From Methylotenera sp. G11 (GTDB lineage Bacteria > Pseudomonadota > Gammaproteobacteria > Burkholderiales > Methylophilaceae): a DNA stretch of 64,000 nt. Location: NCBI RefSeq assembly GCF_000799735.1, contig NZ_JUHH01000001.1, forward strand, positions 1,984,001-2,048,000, written 5' to 3'. Positions 18,315 through 26,140 of the stretch are shown piece by piece; position 1 is the first letter of the stretch; every line of letters starts with the position of its first letter. The notes under the pieces are model-generated. The model ran no database searches and was not told the DNA's origin. It worked only from the letters and a program-made list of their open reading frames with translations. Position numbers and translations under genes: made by a program.

Positions 18315-18767
18315 TTAGTGCTCGTAGTTGCCAATAAGAATCTGTTTCAATTGATAATTCCTTATTTCGTATTGAGCAACAAGGCAAGATGGCATGACAT
18401 CACCAGATGAGTTGCCCTTGCCAAAGGCAGCTTGGGCTGCGTCACAGTGGCTCCGCACATAACGTTCCCAATGGCGTTGTGAGTCCAGAACGTATTTTTC
18501 TACCAAGTTGGTATCTACGCCCTCGTCTGATTTACCTCTTAATTCGGATTTTAAATTTTTTAGGAGTAGTAATTGTTGGCGCTTCAAATTCTCAAGATAT
18601 CGATTAGTACAGATTCTCCATCCTATAGAACCTGTAAGTTCCGGGGCTGAATCTTGGCAATGCTCTACCGATGCTTTTCGTTCTTCCGCATTTACCACGT
18701 CTTGCGCAATGCTTGGTTTTGGCATCCATAACTCAACCGCTAACAAAAATGTAAGAATTAGCCTCAT
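18315..18767 (-). CDS. Periplasmic DUF1311/LprI-like protein, candidate lysozyme inhibitor
   Basis: A protein of 150 residues. AGGAGA precedes the ATG. A signal peptide (cleavage near SIAQ, residue 22) is followed by a Cys-containing domain with the spacing of DUF1311: an early Cys, a second Cys before a long helix pair (YLENLKRQQLLLLKNLKSEL), then SQRHWERYVRSHCD and a late Cys. DUF1311 includes LprI, a lysozyme inhibitor. The gene stands just upstream of the large toxin-like gene on the same strand (90 nt gap), which suggests a toxin-immunity pair with the immunity gene first. The domain match is from memory of the pattern; the pairing is inference. Confidence 0.7.
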   Translation of the reverse strand: MRLILTFLLAVELWMPKPSIAQDVVNAEERKASVEHCQDSAPELTGSIGWRICTNRYLENLKRQQLLLLKNLKSELRGKSDEGVDTNLVEKYVLDSQRHWERYVRSHCDAAQAAFGKGNSSGDVMPSCLVAQYEIRNYQLKQILIGNYEH

Positions 18768-18871
18768 GCGCTATCTCCTTTCCTGACTGTAAGCTGGAGC
18801 GTGTAGCTGGATTTACATATTACTTTGAGCAATAATGGGTGGAGCATGATTCTTCCTTTTAGCAGTTAGGA

Positions 18872-18900
18872 CAATCAATAGGGTCAGACTCCATTGATTG
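18872..18900. repeat. REP-like palindrome, left copy
   Basis: A 29-bp near-palindrome with CAATCAAT and ATTGATTG at its ends and the core GGGTCAGACTCC (14-bp arms, two mismatches). It shares arms and core with the palindrome at 19520-19544. Together they bracket the lipoprotein gene 18934-19488. Confidence 0.65.
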
Positions 18901-18933
18901 CTTAGGGCCAAACATGGGGTTCAACGATTCCAT

Positions 18934-19488
18934 TTAAGGAGTTACCTTACCTGCCTCAGCAAGGGCTTTCTCTTGTGCGGCCTTTTCTTCTGCTAATTTT
19001 GCAGTCTCAATCTTTTTTAAATCTTCAGGGGACGCCTTTTGCCCTAACATTACTTCATTATCCTTATTATTTTTTCTATCAAATACCAGGCTTTCACCCA
19101 ATATAATTCGAATCCAATCGGGATAACTGTATGCAGTGCCTTTATTGTGGTCAATAATTGCCCCAATCCCACCGCCTAGTAAGATATTCCCAAACATGCC
19201 TCCATTAGCACGAGAAATCACCGTTGCATTTCCGGTCTCCTCACCTGCTTTGTCGCAAGTTACCAACAAGTTCTGCCCCGATCTATGAACATTCACTATA
19301 CCCGTTGACGTTGTGAACCATTCCCCACGCTCATTTTTTGCGACACATTTAGCTCCAGTTACAAGCTGGTTGTTTTTTGAATATGTTTCAATTTGAACAG
19401 GCTGATTTGCGTCTTTTGTGATAGAGGCACACCCACTTAACATCCCTGTGAGAACTACGAAAGAAACGTACCAATGTTTAGTTTTCAT
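18934..19488 (-). CDS. Lipoprotein with glycine-zipper-like segment, unknown function
   Basis: A protein of 184 residues from the ATG at 19488, chosen because AAGGAAA precedes it and it gives a standard lipoprotein signal; an upstream in-frame ATG at 19524 lacks this. The lipobox is LSGC (Cys20). After a beta-rich region with two cysteines comes GGMFGNILLGGGIGAIID, a Gly-rich membrane-inserting-like stretch, then YPDWIRI and a charged Ala/Lys/Glu-rich helical tail. The layout (SGCASIT, NQPVQIET, GAKC, Gly-rich stretch, YP) matches a widespread family of uncharacterised proteobacterial lipoproteins. The gene lies exactly between two related palindromes, suggesting it travels as a cassette. Confidence 0.75.
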   Translation of the reverse strand: MKTKHWYVSFVVLTGMLSGCASITKDANQPVQIETYSKNNQLVTGAKCVAKNERGEWFTTSTGIVNVHRSGQNLLVTCDKAGEETGNATVISRANGGMFGNILLGGGIGAIIDHNKGTAYSYPDWIRIILGESLVFDRKNNKDNEVMLGQKASPEDLKKIETAKLAEEKAAQEKALAEAGKVTP

Positions 19489-19519
19489 TATTATTTCCTT
19501 TTGAAATTTAAAAAGAATG

Positions 19520-19544
19520 ATCAATGAGGTCTGACCTCATTGAT
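19520..19544. repeat. REP-like palindrome, right copy
   Basis: 11-bp arms (ATCAATGAGGT and its inverse) around CTG, same arms and GGTC/GACC core as at 18872-18900. It is just upstream of the lipoprotein start and may overlap its promoter. Confidence 0.65.
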
Positions 19545-19675
19545 TGCACAGGCTGTGGTGATGGTGGCGGGGCGGGGTGAAGCTGGGTATAGCGATGCGC
19601 TTCGTAGATTCTTATTTTGCCGAGAACGGGTCTGTAAGGGCTTTCTCTTGGTTCCCATTCGCATGGTTTGCTATC

Positions 19676-20020
19676 TCAGCGGCGATCAATCAGGAATACA
19701 TGCAGCTGTGAACCGCGCATGATGAAATGCAGATATAGTTCTTTCAATTCTTTGGGTAGGCTGGTACTTAAATCTACGCGTTCTTCGCATATTTCACCGC
19801 TAGCCAGGATGCGCCATTTGAAGTAGAGAAATTCCATCTGAGGAATTGTGATGGTGACGTTATCTTGCTTGAACGTTTCGCCCAGGCTCGCCATTTCTCT
19901 GTTGGCAATGGTTCCGGAATGGCCGCTGGCGCCATATCGGTAATCAATGACTTCTACATCCGGGTGTTTTCCATCTGCACTGTCGCTGATGGTGTTGAAA
20001 CTTAGGTGGTATTCAATCAT
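19676..20020 (-). CDS. Hypothetical protein, probably a lipoprotein with a decayed signal
   Basis: 114 residues from the ATG at 20020 (MIEYHLSF), with AAGAGA upstream. The frame stays open further upstream and reads NFFGLSACTTRES just before this Met. That is a textbook lipobox (LSAC), but there is no ATG or proper hydrophobic stretch before it; only a TTG at 20065 could start there. I read this as a lipoprotein gene whose 5' end has been damaged, or one using a non-standard start. The body (HPDVEVIDYRYG, FKWRILASGEICEERVDLS) resembles small proteins that accompany secreted toxins in other betaproteobacteria, from memory and not verified. No function is assigned. Confidence 0.5.
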   Translation of the reverse strand: MIEYHLSFNTISDSADGKHPDVEVIDYRYGASGHSGTIANREMASLGETFKQDNVTITIPQMEFLYFKWRILASGEICEERVDLSTSLPKELKELYLHFIMRGSQLHVFLIDRR

Positions 20021-20065
20021 GAGAGATTCTCTTGTAGTGCAGGCGCTCAAACCGAAAAAATTCAA

Positions 20066-20778
20066 AGTGGCTGCCTGAACAGTTTTGTTTTGTGTTGTTT
20101 AATAAGTAATTTTGCAGCGTAAATGAAACGGTTAATGCGAGTTTATGTGGGAAAAAAACCCATATAAAAAGAGTCTAATTGATAAGCCCTGATGCTGGCA
20201 AGGGAATTTTTTGCGGGGGTAAAATCAGCTGGGTTGCGCTCGCTTTTCTATTTTCTGTATTCATTAATCTTTTTATCAGTACGGCTGGCTGGCGGGTGCG
20301 GATTAGATTTCAAGCGTGAATATCAGGCAGCCAAGTTTGGAAATGCGCCAGGATGAGGCTCGGCAAGCCAGTTATTTGATTGCTGCTGCAGAGGAAATTT
20401 CTGCTGTTTTGGGCAGGATTTCATGAACTCTTGACGTGAGTTTTTGCCCCGCCGTAACAGCGAAAAAAAACCAAAGCAAGATGAGGATCAACAACAGAAG
20501 TCTTCTCATTTTTCAATCATCCGGTTGTGTGATTGATTCCGTAATCCGGGTTTTATTACGCGCTATCTGCTGCATGCTGCAATATGCCGAGATCAGGCGG
20601 GTGAGCAGGTTTTTGCATAATTTATGGGAAATATTCCCATAAATTAACTATAGAGATAAAGGCTGCGATGTGCAAGAGGAATTTATTTCAAATGGAAATA
20701 AATTCGTTAGGGATTGGTGTTGTGGCTGAGGGCAGCCCGGCTTTGCGAGGTGAGGTGTAAAGCCGGGTGAATGGGCGG
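20066..20778. other. Gene-free stretch with three hairpins, island boundary
   Basis: About 710 bp with no supported gene. Three inverted repeats stand out: 20619-20645 (12-bp arms AATTTATGGGAA and inverse, 3-nt loop), 20679-20705 (11-bp arms GAATTTATTTC, 5-nt loop) and 20736-20767 (9-bp arms CCCGGCTTT and inverse). The last two lie just past the 3' end of the cupin gene on the minus strand. None has a clear U-tract. This stretch marks the change from accessory to housekeeping DNA. Confidence 0.6.
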
Positions 20779-21108
20779 TTATTTCAGTTTTAAAGCCAGT
20801 TTGATGCGGCGCCAGATCTGGCAGAGTTTGGAGCCTTCCAGGTGATAGTGTTTGTGCAGCGGTTTTTTTACTTCCCAGCTTGCGGTCATGCCGGCGGGGA
20901 ATGTCACGAGGTCGCCTTTGCCGAAGCTTACCGGTGTGCCGCCGGTTGGGGTGATCACGCATTCACCTTCCAGGATATAGGCGATTTCCTGCTCTGGGAA
21001 TGTCCACGGGAATACGGAAACTTCTTTTTGCCAGGTTGGCCATTTACTGACGTTCAGTGCGTCTAAGCGCTGCTGGGCTGGGTTTTTTTCTACGGTGATC
21101 TGCGACAT
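20779..21108 (-). CDS. Cupin-domain protein (Cupin_3/DUF861 type)
   Basis: 109 residues from the ATG at 21108, preceded by AGGA. The sequence follows the small cupin pattern: W-x-K...FPWTFPEQEIAYILEG, VITPTGG, FGKGDLVTFPAG and WEVKKPLHKHYHL. This is a single beta-barrel domain related to EutQ and (S)-ureidoglycine aminohydrolase cupins. Members of this small stand-alone class have no agreed substrate. The residues usually binding metal are only partly present (Glu in PEQE, His near the end). It is transcribed away from tsaC, so the two genes share the upstream region 21109-21226. Confidence 0.8.
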   Translation of the reverse strand: MSQITVEKNPAQQRLDALNVSKWPTWQKEVSVFPWTFPEQEIAYILEGECVITPTGGTPVSFGKGDLVTFPAGMTASWEVKKPLHKHYHLEGSKLCQIWRRIKLALKLK

Positions 21109-21226
21109 GTATGTTCCTTTTTGAAAAGTGCATTCTATCTCATGGCATTGCAAAGCTGAAATATGATCGCTATTTTCAGTTTGCGTAAAGTAGTAAAATG
21201 ATGTTTTCAGTCATTAGCAAAAAATC

Positions 21227-22201
21227 ATGCGTGTAAGTTTAGAGCAAGCAATAGCCGAACTCAAAAAAGGTGAAGTTGTCGCGATCCCGACCGAAACGGT
21301 TTACGGTTTGGCCGCTGATGCGACCAACGACGCCGCGCTTAGGAAGATATTTGCTACCAAGCGGCGCCCGGCGGACCATCCGCTGATCGTGCATATCAGC
21401 GATATTCACCAGGTCGATGCATGGGTGACGGACTTCCCCGAGGTGGCTGTCAGGCTGGCCGAGGCATTCTGGCCGGGTGCGCTGACATTGGTGCTGCCGG
21501 CCAGGGCGCATGTTTCGCGTGTGGTGCGTGGCGATGAGCCTACGGTGGCATTGCGTGTGCCTGACCATCCGGTCGCGCTGGCACTGCTCAAGCAAAGCGG
21601 GCTAAGCGTGGCTGCGCCTTCTGCCAATTTGTTCACGCAGCTTAGCCCGACCACTGCGGCGCATGTAGAAGCCGGCCTGGGTGAGGCTATTCCGGTGCTG
21701 GACGGCGGAGCCTGCACGGTTGGGATTGAATCCACGATCGTAAGCGTGGCACCTGACGGCCAATGGCAGCTGCTGCGCCCTGGCATGATAAGCGAGGCGG
21801 ACATCGCAGCAGTGGCCGGTATGCCGCAGCGCGTAAAACACGCTTTACATGAACACGAGGAAATACAGGCAAGCCCTAAAGTGCCTGGGCAGCATGCGCT
21901 GCATTATTCGCCGCGTACGCCGCTTACGTTATATCAGGACAGAGCGGACTTGTTCGCCGCTTGCCATGCTTTGCAGAACGCAGGTAAGAGCTGTGCGGCA
22001 TTGCTGATCGGCGAAGGTGATGCGCCTGCCTGCACGGTGGTTGCATTGCCCGGCCAGCCGGATAAGGTCGCGGAGCGCTTATATAGCGCGCTTCATGCGC
22101 TGGATGCGCTAAAAGTGGACCGGCTGCTGGTTGAGCTGCCGCCTGCCGATGCTGCGTGGATAGCCGTGCTGGATCGCCTGACCAGGGCGGGGCATCAGTA
22201 A
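21227..22201 (+). CDS. tsaC: L-threonylcarbamoyladenylate synthase, long (Sua5) form
   Basis: 324 residues. It makes threonylcarbamoyl-AMP from threonine, bicarbonate and ATP for the t6A37 modification of ANN-reading tRNAs, in the cytoplasm. The YrdC domain covers about residues 1-200 (PTETVYGLAADA, KRRPADHPLIVHI, FWPGALTLVL, PSAN, GGACTVGIESTIV). The HALHYSPRTPL segment begins the C-terminal Sua5 domain (to residue 324), which single-domain TsaC proteins lack. The start follows directly from the strong N-terminal match; no convincing ribosome-binding site is visible. Confidence 0.93.
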   Translation: MRVSLEQAIAELKKGEVVAIPTETVYGLAADATNDAALRKIFATKRRPADHPLIVHISDIHQVDAWVTDFPEVAVRLAEAFWPGALTLVLPARAHVSRVVRGDEPTVALRVPDHPVALALLKQSGLSVAAPSANLFTQLSPTTAAHVEAGLGEAIPVLDGGACTVGIESTIVSVAPDGQWQLLRPGMISEADIAAVAGMPQRVKHALHEHEEIQASPKVPGQHALHYSPRTPLTLYQDRADLFAACHALQNAGKSCAALLIGEGDAPACTVVALPGQPDKVAERLYSALHALDALKVDRLLVELPPADAAWIAVLDRLTRAGHQ

Positions 22202-22297
22202 GTGAGATTGAAAAACTGCCATGTTTTTAATATACATGGCAAAATGCAGCCATAACCGTTAACCATATCATTCAAACATATCAGGCCTTTTATACCT

Positions 22298-22660
22298 ATG
22301 TTCACCAAACAGCATCCATTTATACTCTTGTCAGGCCTGTTAGCTTTGCTGCCGGCATGCAGTTCCATCAGTTTGAATCCATTTGGGTCTGACGCTGCCG
22401 ACCAGTCGAAAGGTCCCTACAATGCGACTGAGTATGTCTGTGAGGGCAAAGGCCGTTTTTACGTACGCATGCTGAATAATGGCAATGATGCCTGGCTGAT
22501 CTATCCTGACCACGAAGTCAACCTGCCTAGATCCGGCGGTGATAACCGTTATGGCAGCGGTGCAATCACGCTCGTGATCAATGGTGCCGAAACTACGCTG
22601 AATGACGGTGAAAAAATCGCGTATAGCAACTGCAAGCCGCAAGAGAAAATCAAGCAGTAA
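22298..22660 (+). CDS. MliC-like lipoprotein, putative C-type lysozyme inhibitor
   Basis: 120 residues with a lipoprotein signal (lipobox LPAC, Cys about residue 21). The mature domain begins YVCEGKGRFYVRML and contains SGGDNRYGSGAITLVINGAE and a final Cys (YSNC), the arrangement of MliC/PliC lysozyme inhibitors: two cysteines framing a small beta-barrel with an SG-x-x-Y loop. Such lipoproteins protect peptidoglycan from host or competitor lysozyme at the outer membrane. It stands alone between tsaC and the GGDEF-EAL gene. The family assignment rests on pattern resemblance. Confidence 0.75.
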   Translation: MFTKQHPFILLSGLLALLPACSSISLNPFGSDAADQSKGPYNATEYVCEGKGRFYVRMLNNGNDAWLIYPDHEVNLPRSGGDNRYGSGAITLVINGAETTLNDGEKIAYSNCKPQEKIKQ

Positions 22661-22769
22661 CCCGTCTTTAAATGCTCCTGCTGCTGTTTATAGGCTAGGG
22701 AGCAAGAATCATGTCCGGTGGGTGTCGTGTCATATCAGGGTATAGTCAAACATAAATGGCCGCCGCCAT

Positions 22770-25577
22770 ATGCAAACTAACATTTCTACAATCAAGCGTT
22801 TTCTGCTGCCGTTATTGCTGCTAATGGCGGCCGCACCTTTTGTGCTGACCAGCCAGCAGACTGCGCAGCAGCTGGCGAACACGCACGCGGTAGCCAAGGA
22901 GCAGTCACAGGCCTTGATCGGCCTGCTGAAGGTCACGGATGAGCTGGTTGGCAATCAGGCCGATAATGCCATGCACTTGCTCAAGGCACATGCTGCCGGC
23001 CTGGGCTCCCCCGCCGTTTCCGGATATGTGAGGATGGCAGGGAATACGGTGCCCAACCTGCTGATGGGCTCGATTCCCGTTACGAATAATTATGAGCTAG
23101 TGGACGGTGTGACCGCCATCAGCGGCGGTACTGCAACCATATTCGTGAAATCCGGCAACAATTTCGTTCGCATCGCTACCAATGTCAAGCGTGAGAGTGG
23201 CCTGCGTGCTATCGGCACTGTGCTGGACCCGAATGGCAAGGTGATTGAGGCTTTGCGCCAGGGGCGTGCATTCAGCGGGGTGGTCGAGATTCTTGGAGAG
23301 CCTTACCTGACACGCTATGAACCTATGTTGAATCAGGCTGGCGTGATTATTGGCGCCTACTATGTCGGGTTCAAGGTTGATATGAAAGTGGTGCGCGAGA
23401 GCGTGCGGAATATCAGGCTATTGGAAACCGGCTTTGCAGCCATCGTGGATGGCAGCAATAAGATACGTTTCCTATCTTCCCATATCAGCCCGCAGAAAGC
23501 CGCAATACTGTTGAAATCGCAGCCGGAAAGCTGGATGTTCATACAGGAGCAGATCCCGAACTGGGGTTTCAAGCTGGTGATTGCGTATTCTGTTCATGAG
23601 GCCCGGATCGCCGGGTTATCCAAGTCGTGGGCTTTTATTCTGCTGGGTACAACCTTGGGCGCTTTGCTGATCGGCATTATCTTCTGGCAATTGCGCAGGC
23701 TTATCTTTATGCCGCTGGGGGCTGACCCTGCCGTGGCGATCGAGGTGGTGAAACGTATTGCAGCCGGCAATCTGCAGGCTGACAACATGGTTGCCAAACC
23801 AGGCACGTTGATGGCCAATGTGCTGGAAATGCGCAAAAAGCTGCGCGAAAGCATGGGCACGCTGCGCGATAATGCCGAGCGTATGCGTTTATCCGCCAGT
23901 GTTTTTGATCATGCACACGATGGTATTTTTATCACCGATGCCGAGATGCGTATCCTGGAAGTCAATATCGCATTCACGGAGATTACCGGTTATTCCCGCG
24001 AGGCGGCATTAGGCCATACCCCGCAGCAATTGGGCTTTGCGATTTATGAGCCGGATTTCTTCGATGCGCGCATACGGCTGTCGCAGGATGAGGATGCCGG
24101 CGAGTGGCGTGGTGAGGCCTGGAACAGGCGCGCCACGGATGATATTTACCCGGTATGGCTTGATATCTTTACGGTACGCAATGATGCACAGCAACTGATC
24201 AATTATGTGGGCTTGTTCTCAGACATCACTGAAGCCAAACAGCATCAGCAGAACCTGGAGCGCATGGCTTACCATGATCCATTAACCCAGCTGCCTAACC
24301 GTACGCTATTGTCAGACCGCCTGCATCAGGCTTTTTCACGCGCCGAGCGCACCGGCGAGCTGCTGGCGGTGTGCTGCCTTGACCTGGATGGCTTTAAACC
24401 GGTGAATGATTCTTTAGGTCACGAGGCGGGAGACCAGCTGCTGGTGCAGCTGGCCGAACGCATGAATAAATGCCTGCGTGAGAGTGATACCGTGGCGCGC
24501 ACCGGCGGCGATGAGTTTGCCTTGCTGCTGAACGGCATGGTGAATGTGGATGAATGCAGGCTGGCACTGGAGCGCTTGCTGAGTGACATCAGGGCGCCCT
24601 ATATGGTTGCCGGCGAATCTGTCACTGTATCCTCAAGCATCGGGTATACCATATTCCCGCTGGACGGCAGCGAGCCGGATACCCTGCTGCGCCATGCAGA
24701 CCAGGCCATGTATCAGGCCAAGCTGAACGGCGGTAGCTGTGTGCAGCAGTTCGATGCCGAGTATGACCGTGAGTTCCGGGATCTGCGACAGGACATGGAA
24801 AGAATCGAATCCGCACTGGCAAATGATGAGCTGTGCCTGTATTACCAGCCCAAAGTCGATATGCAGATTGGAAAGGTCATCGGCATGGAGGCGCTTATCC
24901 GCTGGCAGCACCCGGATCTTGGTTTGCAGGTGCCGGTATCGTTCCTGCCGCTCATTGAAAACACTGATTTCTCGATCACCTTGGGCGAGTGGGTGATTCG
25001 CAAGGCGATCATCCAGCTGGAAATATGGCAGGCAGAAGGCCTTGACTTGCAGGTCAGCGTCAATATTGCGGCCAGGCATATGGTGCATGAAGACTTTACT
25101 GCCAGGCTGGAGCAGATATTGGGTGAATTTCCCCAGGTTAACCCCGCTAAGCTGGAATTCGAGATCACGGAAACGGCAGCGATTGAAGATGTGTCGGGCG
25201 TGGTGCGCACGATGAACGGCTGCAAGTTGCTGGGCGTGAGTTTTGCGCTGGATGACTTTGGCGTGGGATATTCGTCACTCACTTACCTGCGCCGCCTGCC
25301 GGTTGCCGTGATCAAGGTTGACCGTTCGTTCGTCCACGATATGCTGCAGGATAGCAATGACCTGGCCATGGTCGCCGGCATTATCAGCCTGGGCCGTGAC
25401 TTCAGGTGCAAGATCGTGGCAGAAGGGGTTGAAACCGCTGAACATGGCTTGCAGCTGCTGCGGATGGGCTGCACGATCGCGCAGGGTTTTGGCATCGCCA
25501 TGCCGATGCCGGCGGATCAGGTAAGCGATTGGGTCAGGTCTTATCGCCCTAATGAGAAATGGGCGCAGGCCAGTTGA
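22770..25577 (+). CDS. Membrane sensor with Cache, PAS, GGDEF and EAL domains
   Basis: 935 residues. Order: transmembrane helix about 8-27; periplasmic Cache-type sensor about 30-280; second helix about 285-308; HAMP-like linker to about 365; PAS about 375-490 (ASVFDHAHDGIFITDAEMRI, EITGYSREAALG); GGDEF domain with intact GGDEF at 579-583 (diguanylate cyclase) and a SLGHEAGDQLL motif; EAL domain with intact EAL at 707-709 and DDFGVGYSSLTYL, the loop-6 motif of active phosphodiesterases. Both catalytic signatures look complete, so it may make and degrade cyclic di-GMP in response to a periplasmic ligand. Such receptors control the sessile/motile switch and pili. The start is the first in-frame ATG; its ribosome-binding site is weak. 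Confidence 0.93.
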   Translation: MQTNISTIKRFLLPLLLLMAAAPFVLTSQQTAQQLANTHAVAKEQSQALIGLLKVTDELVGNQADNAMHLLKAHAAGLGSPAVSGYVRMAGNTVPNLLMGSIPVTNNYELVDGVTAISGGTATIFVKSGNNFVRIATNVKRESGLRAIGTVLDPNGKVIEALRQGRAFSGVVEILGEPYLTRYEPMLNQAGVIIGAYYVGFKVDMKVVRESVRNIRLLETGFAAIVDGSNKIRFLSSHISPQKAAILLKSQPESWMFIQEQIPNWGFKLVIAYSVHEARIAGLSKSWAFILLGTTLGALLIGIIFWQLRRLIFMPLGADPAVAIEVVKRIAAGNLQADNMVAKPGTLMANVLEMRKKLRESMGTLRDNAERMRLSASVFDHAHDGIFITDAEMRILEVNIAFTEITGYSREAALGHTPQQLGFAIYEPDFFDARIRLSQDEDAGEWRGEAWNRRATDDIYPVWLDIFTVRNDAQQLINYVGLFSDITEAKQHQQNLERMAYHDPLTQLPNRTLLSDRLHQAFSRAERTGELLAVCCLDLDGFKPVNDSLGHEAGDQLLVQLAERMNKCLRESDTVARTGGDEFALLLNGMVNVDECRLALERLLSDIRAPYMVAGESVTVSSSIGYTIFPLDGSEPDTLLRHADQAMYQAKLNGGSCVQQFDAEYDREFRDLRQDMERIESALANDELCLYYQPKVDMQIGKVIGMEALIRWQHPDLGLQVPVSFLPLIENTDFSITLGEWVIRKAIIQLEIWQAEGLDLQVSVNIAARHMVHEDFTARLEQILGEFPQVNPAKLEFEITETAAIEDVSGVVRTMNGCKLLGVSFALDDFGVGYSSLTYLRRLPVAVIKVDRSFVHDMLQDSNDLAMVAGIISLGRDFRCKIVAEGVETAEHGLQLLRMGCTIAQGFGIAMPMPADQVSDWVRSYRPNEKWAQAS

Positions 25578-25683
25578 TTTCCTGCGTGTGCGGTTATGGT
25601 TTTAAGTTTGTAAAATACTTGCCCGACTTGTAAAAAGAGCGTAACTTAAACGCTGCAAGACTGGTATTGATATGGAGTGAGCC

Positions 25684-25905
25684 ATGGATAACAAATACGG
25701 GTTAGGCAGTGCCAAAGTCGCTACGGAACATCATGCGCAACATCATAAAACAGTGCATACGACCTATCCGGTACACTGTAAATTCTGTGGCAGTCCGCAT
25801 CTGGTTTTAAGCCCAAGCATGCATGATCACTCATGCGCCGATTGCGGTGAATGGCAGAATGATGTGCCGCAAGGATATTCCAGCGGACGCAGCAGCGATT
25901 ACTGA
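25684..25905 (+). CDS. Small zinc-ribbon protein
   Basis: 73 residues; GGAG precedes the ATG. The core has CKFCGS and, 18 residues on, CADCGEW, a four-Cys zinc ribbon. The first half is His-rich. No catalytic domain is present and no partner can be named. A possible promoter lies upstream (TTGCCC about 25620, TAACTT about 25643, 17-nt spacer). It is a single-gene unit between the signalling gene and gnd. Confidence 0.75.
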   Translation: MDNKYGLGSAKVATEHHAQHHKTVHTTYPVHCKFCGSPHLVLSPSMHDHSCADCGEWQNDVPQGYSSGRSSDY

Positions 25906-25933
25906 TTTTCTGCATAGGATTTAAACGCTCAAT

Positions 25934-25954
25934 CCCCTGGTTAAAAAGGGGTTT
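25934..25954 (+). terminator. Weak hairpin after the zinc-ribbon gene
   Basis: CCCCT and AGGGG pair over an 8-nt loop, followed by TTT. The stem is short and the U-tract poor. Confidence 0.35.
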
Positions 25955-26061
25955 CTGTATGCCGATATTTGCAAATTAAACGGCTTTTGGCCAAAAGTTG
26001 TGAAATTCTGTAAATATTTGGTGCAAAACTAAAATAATTCACTTTCTACTCAAAATTTAGC

Positions 26062-26089
26062 GGATTAGTACGCCAAAAAGCACTATAAT
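26062..26089 (+). promoter_or_regulatory. Probable promoter of gnd
   Basis: A perfect -10 TATAAT lies at 26084-26089, about 50 nt upstream of the gnd start. The -35 is poor (GGATTA at 26062-26067, 16-nt spacer). Confidence 0.45.
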
Positions 26090-26140
26090 CTTGCGTACAA
26101 AAAATCCCTTTCCATTAAACAACTCCAAAAGAGAAGATAA

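Noticed and set aside
20436-20642. 68-codon open frame in the island boundary
   Set aside because: No ribosome-binding site or recognisable pattern, and it overlaps a palindrome.
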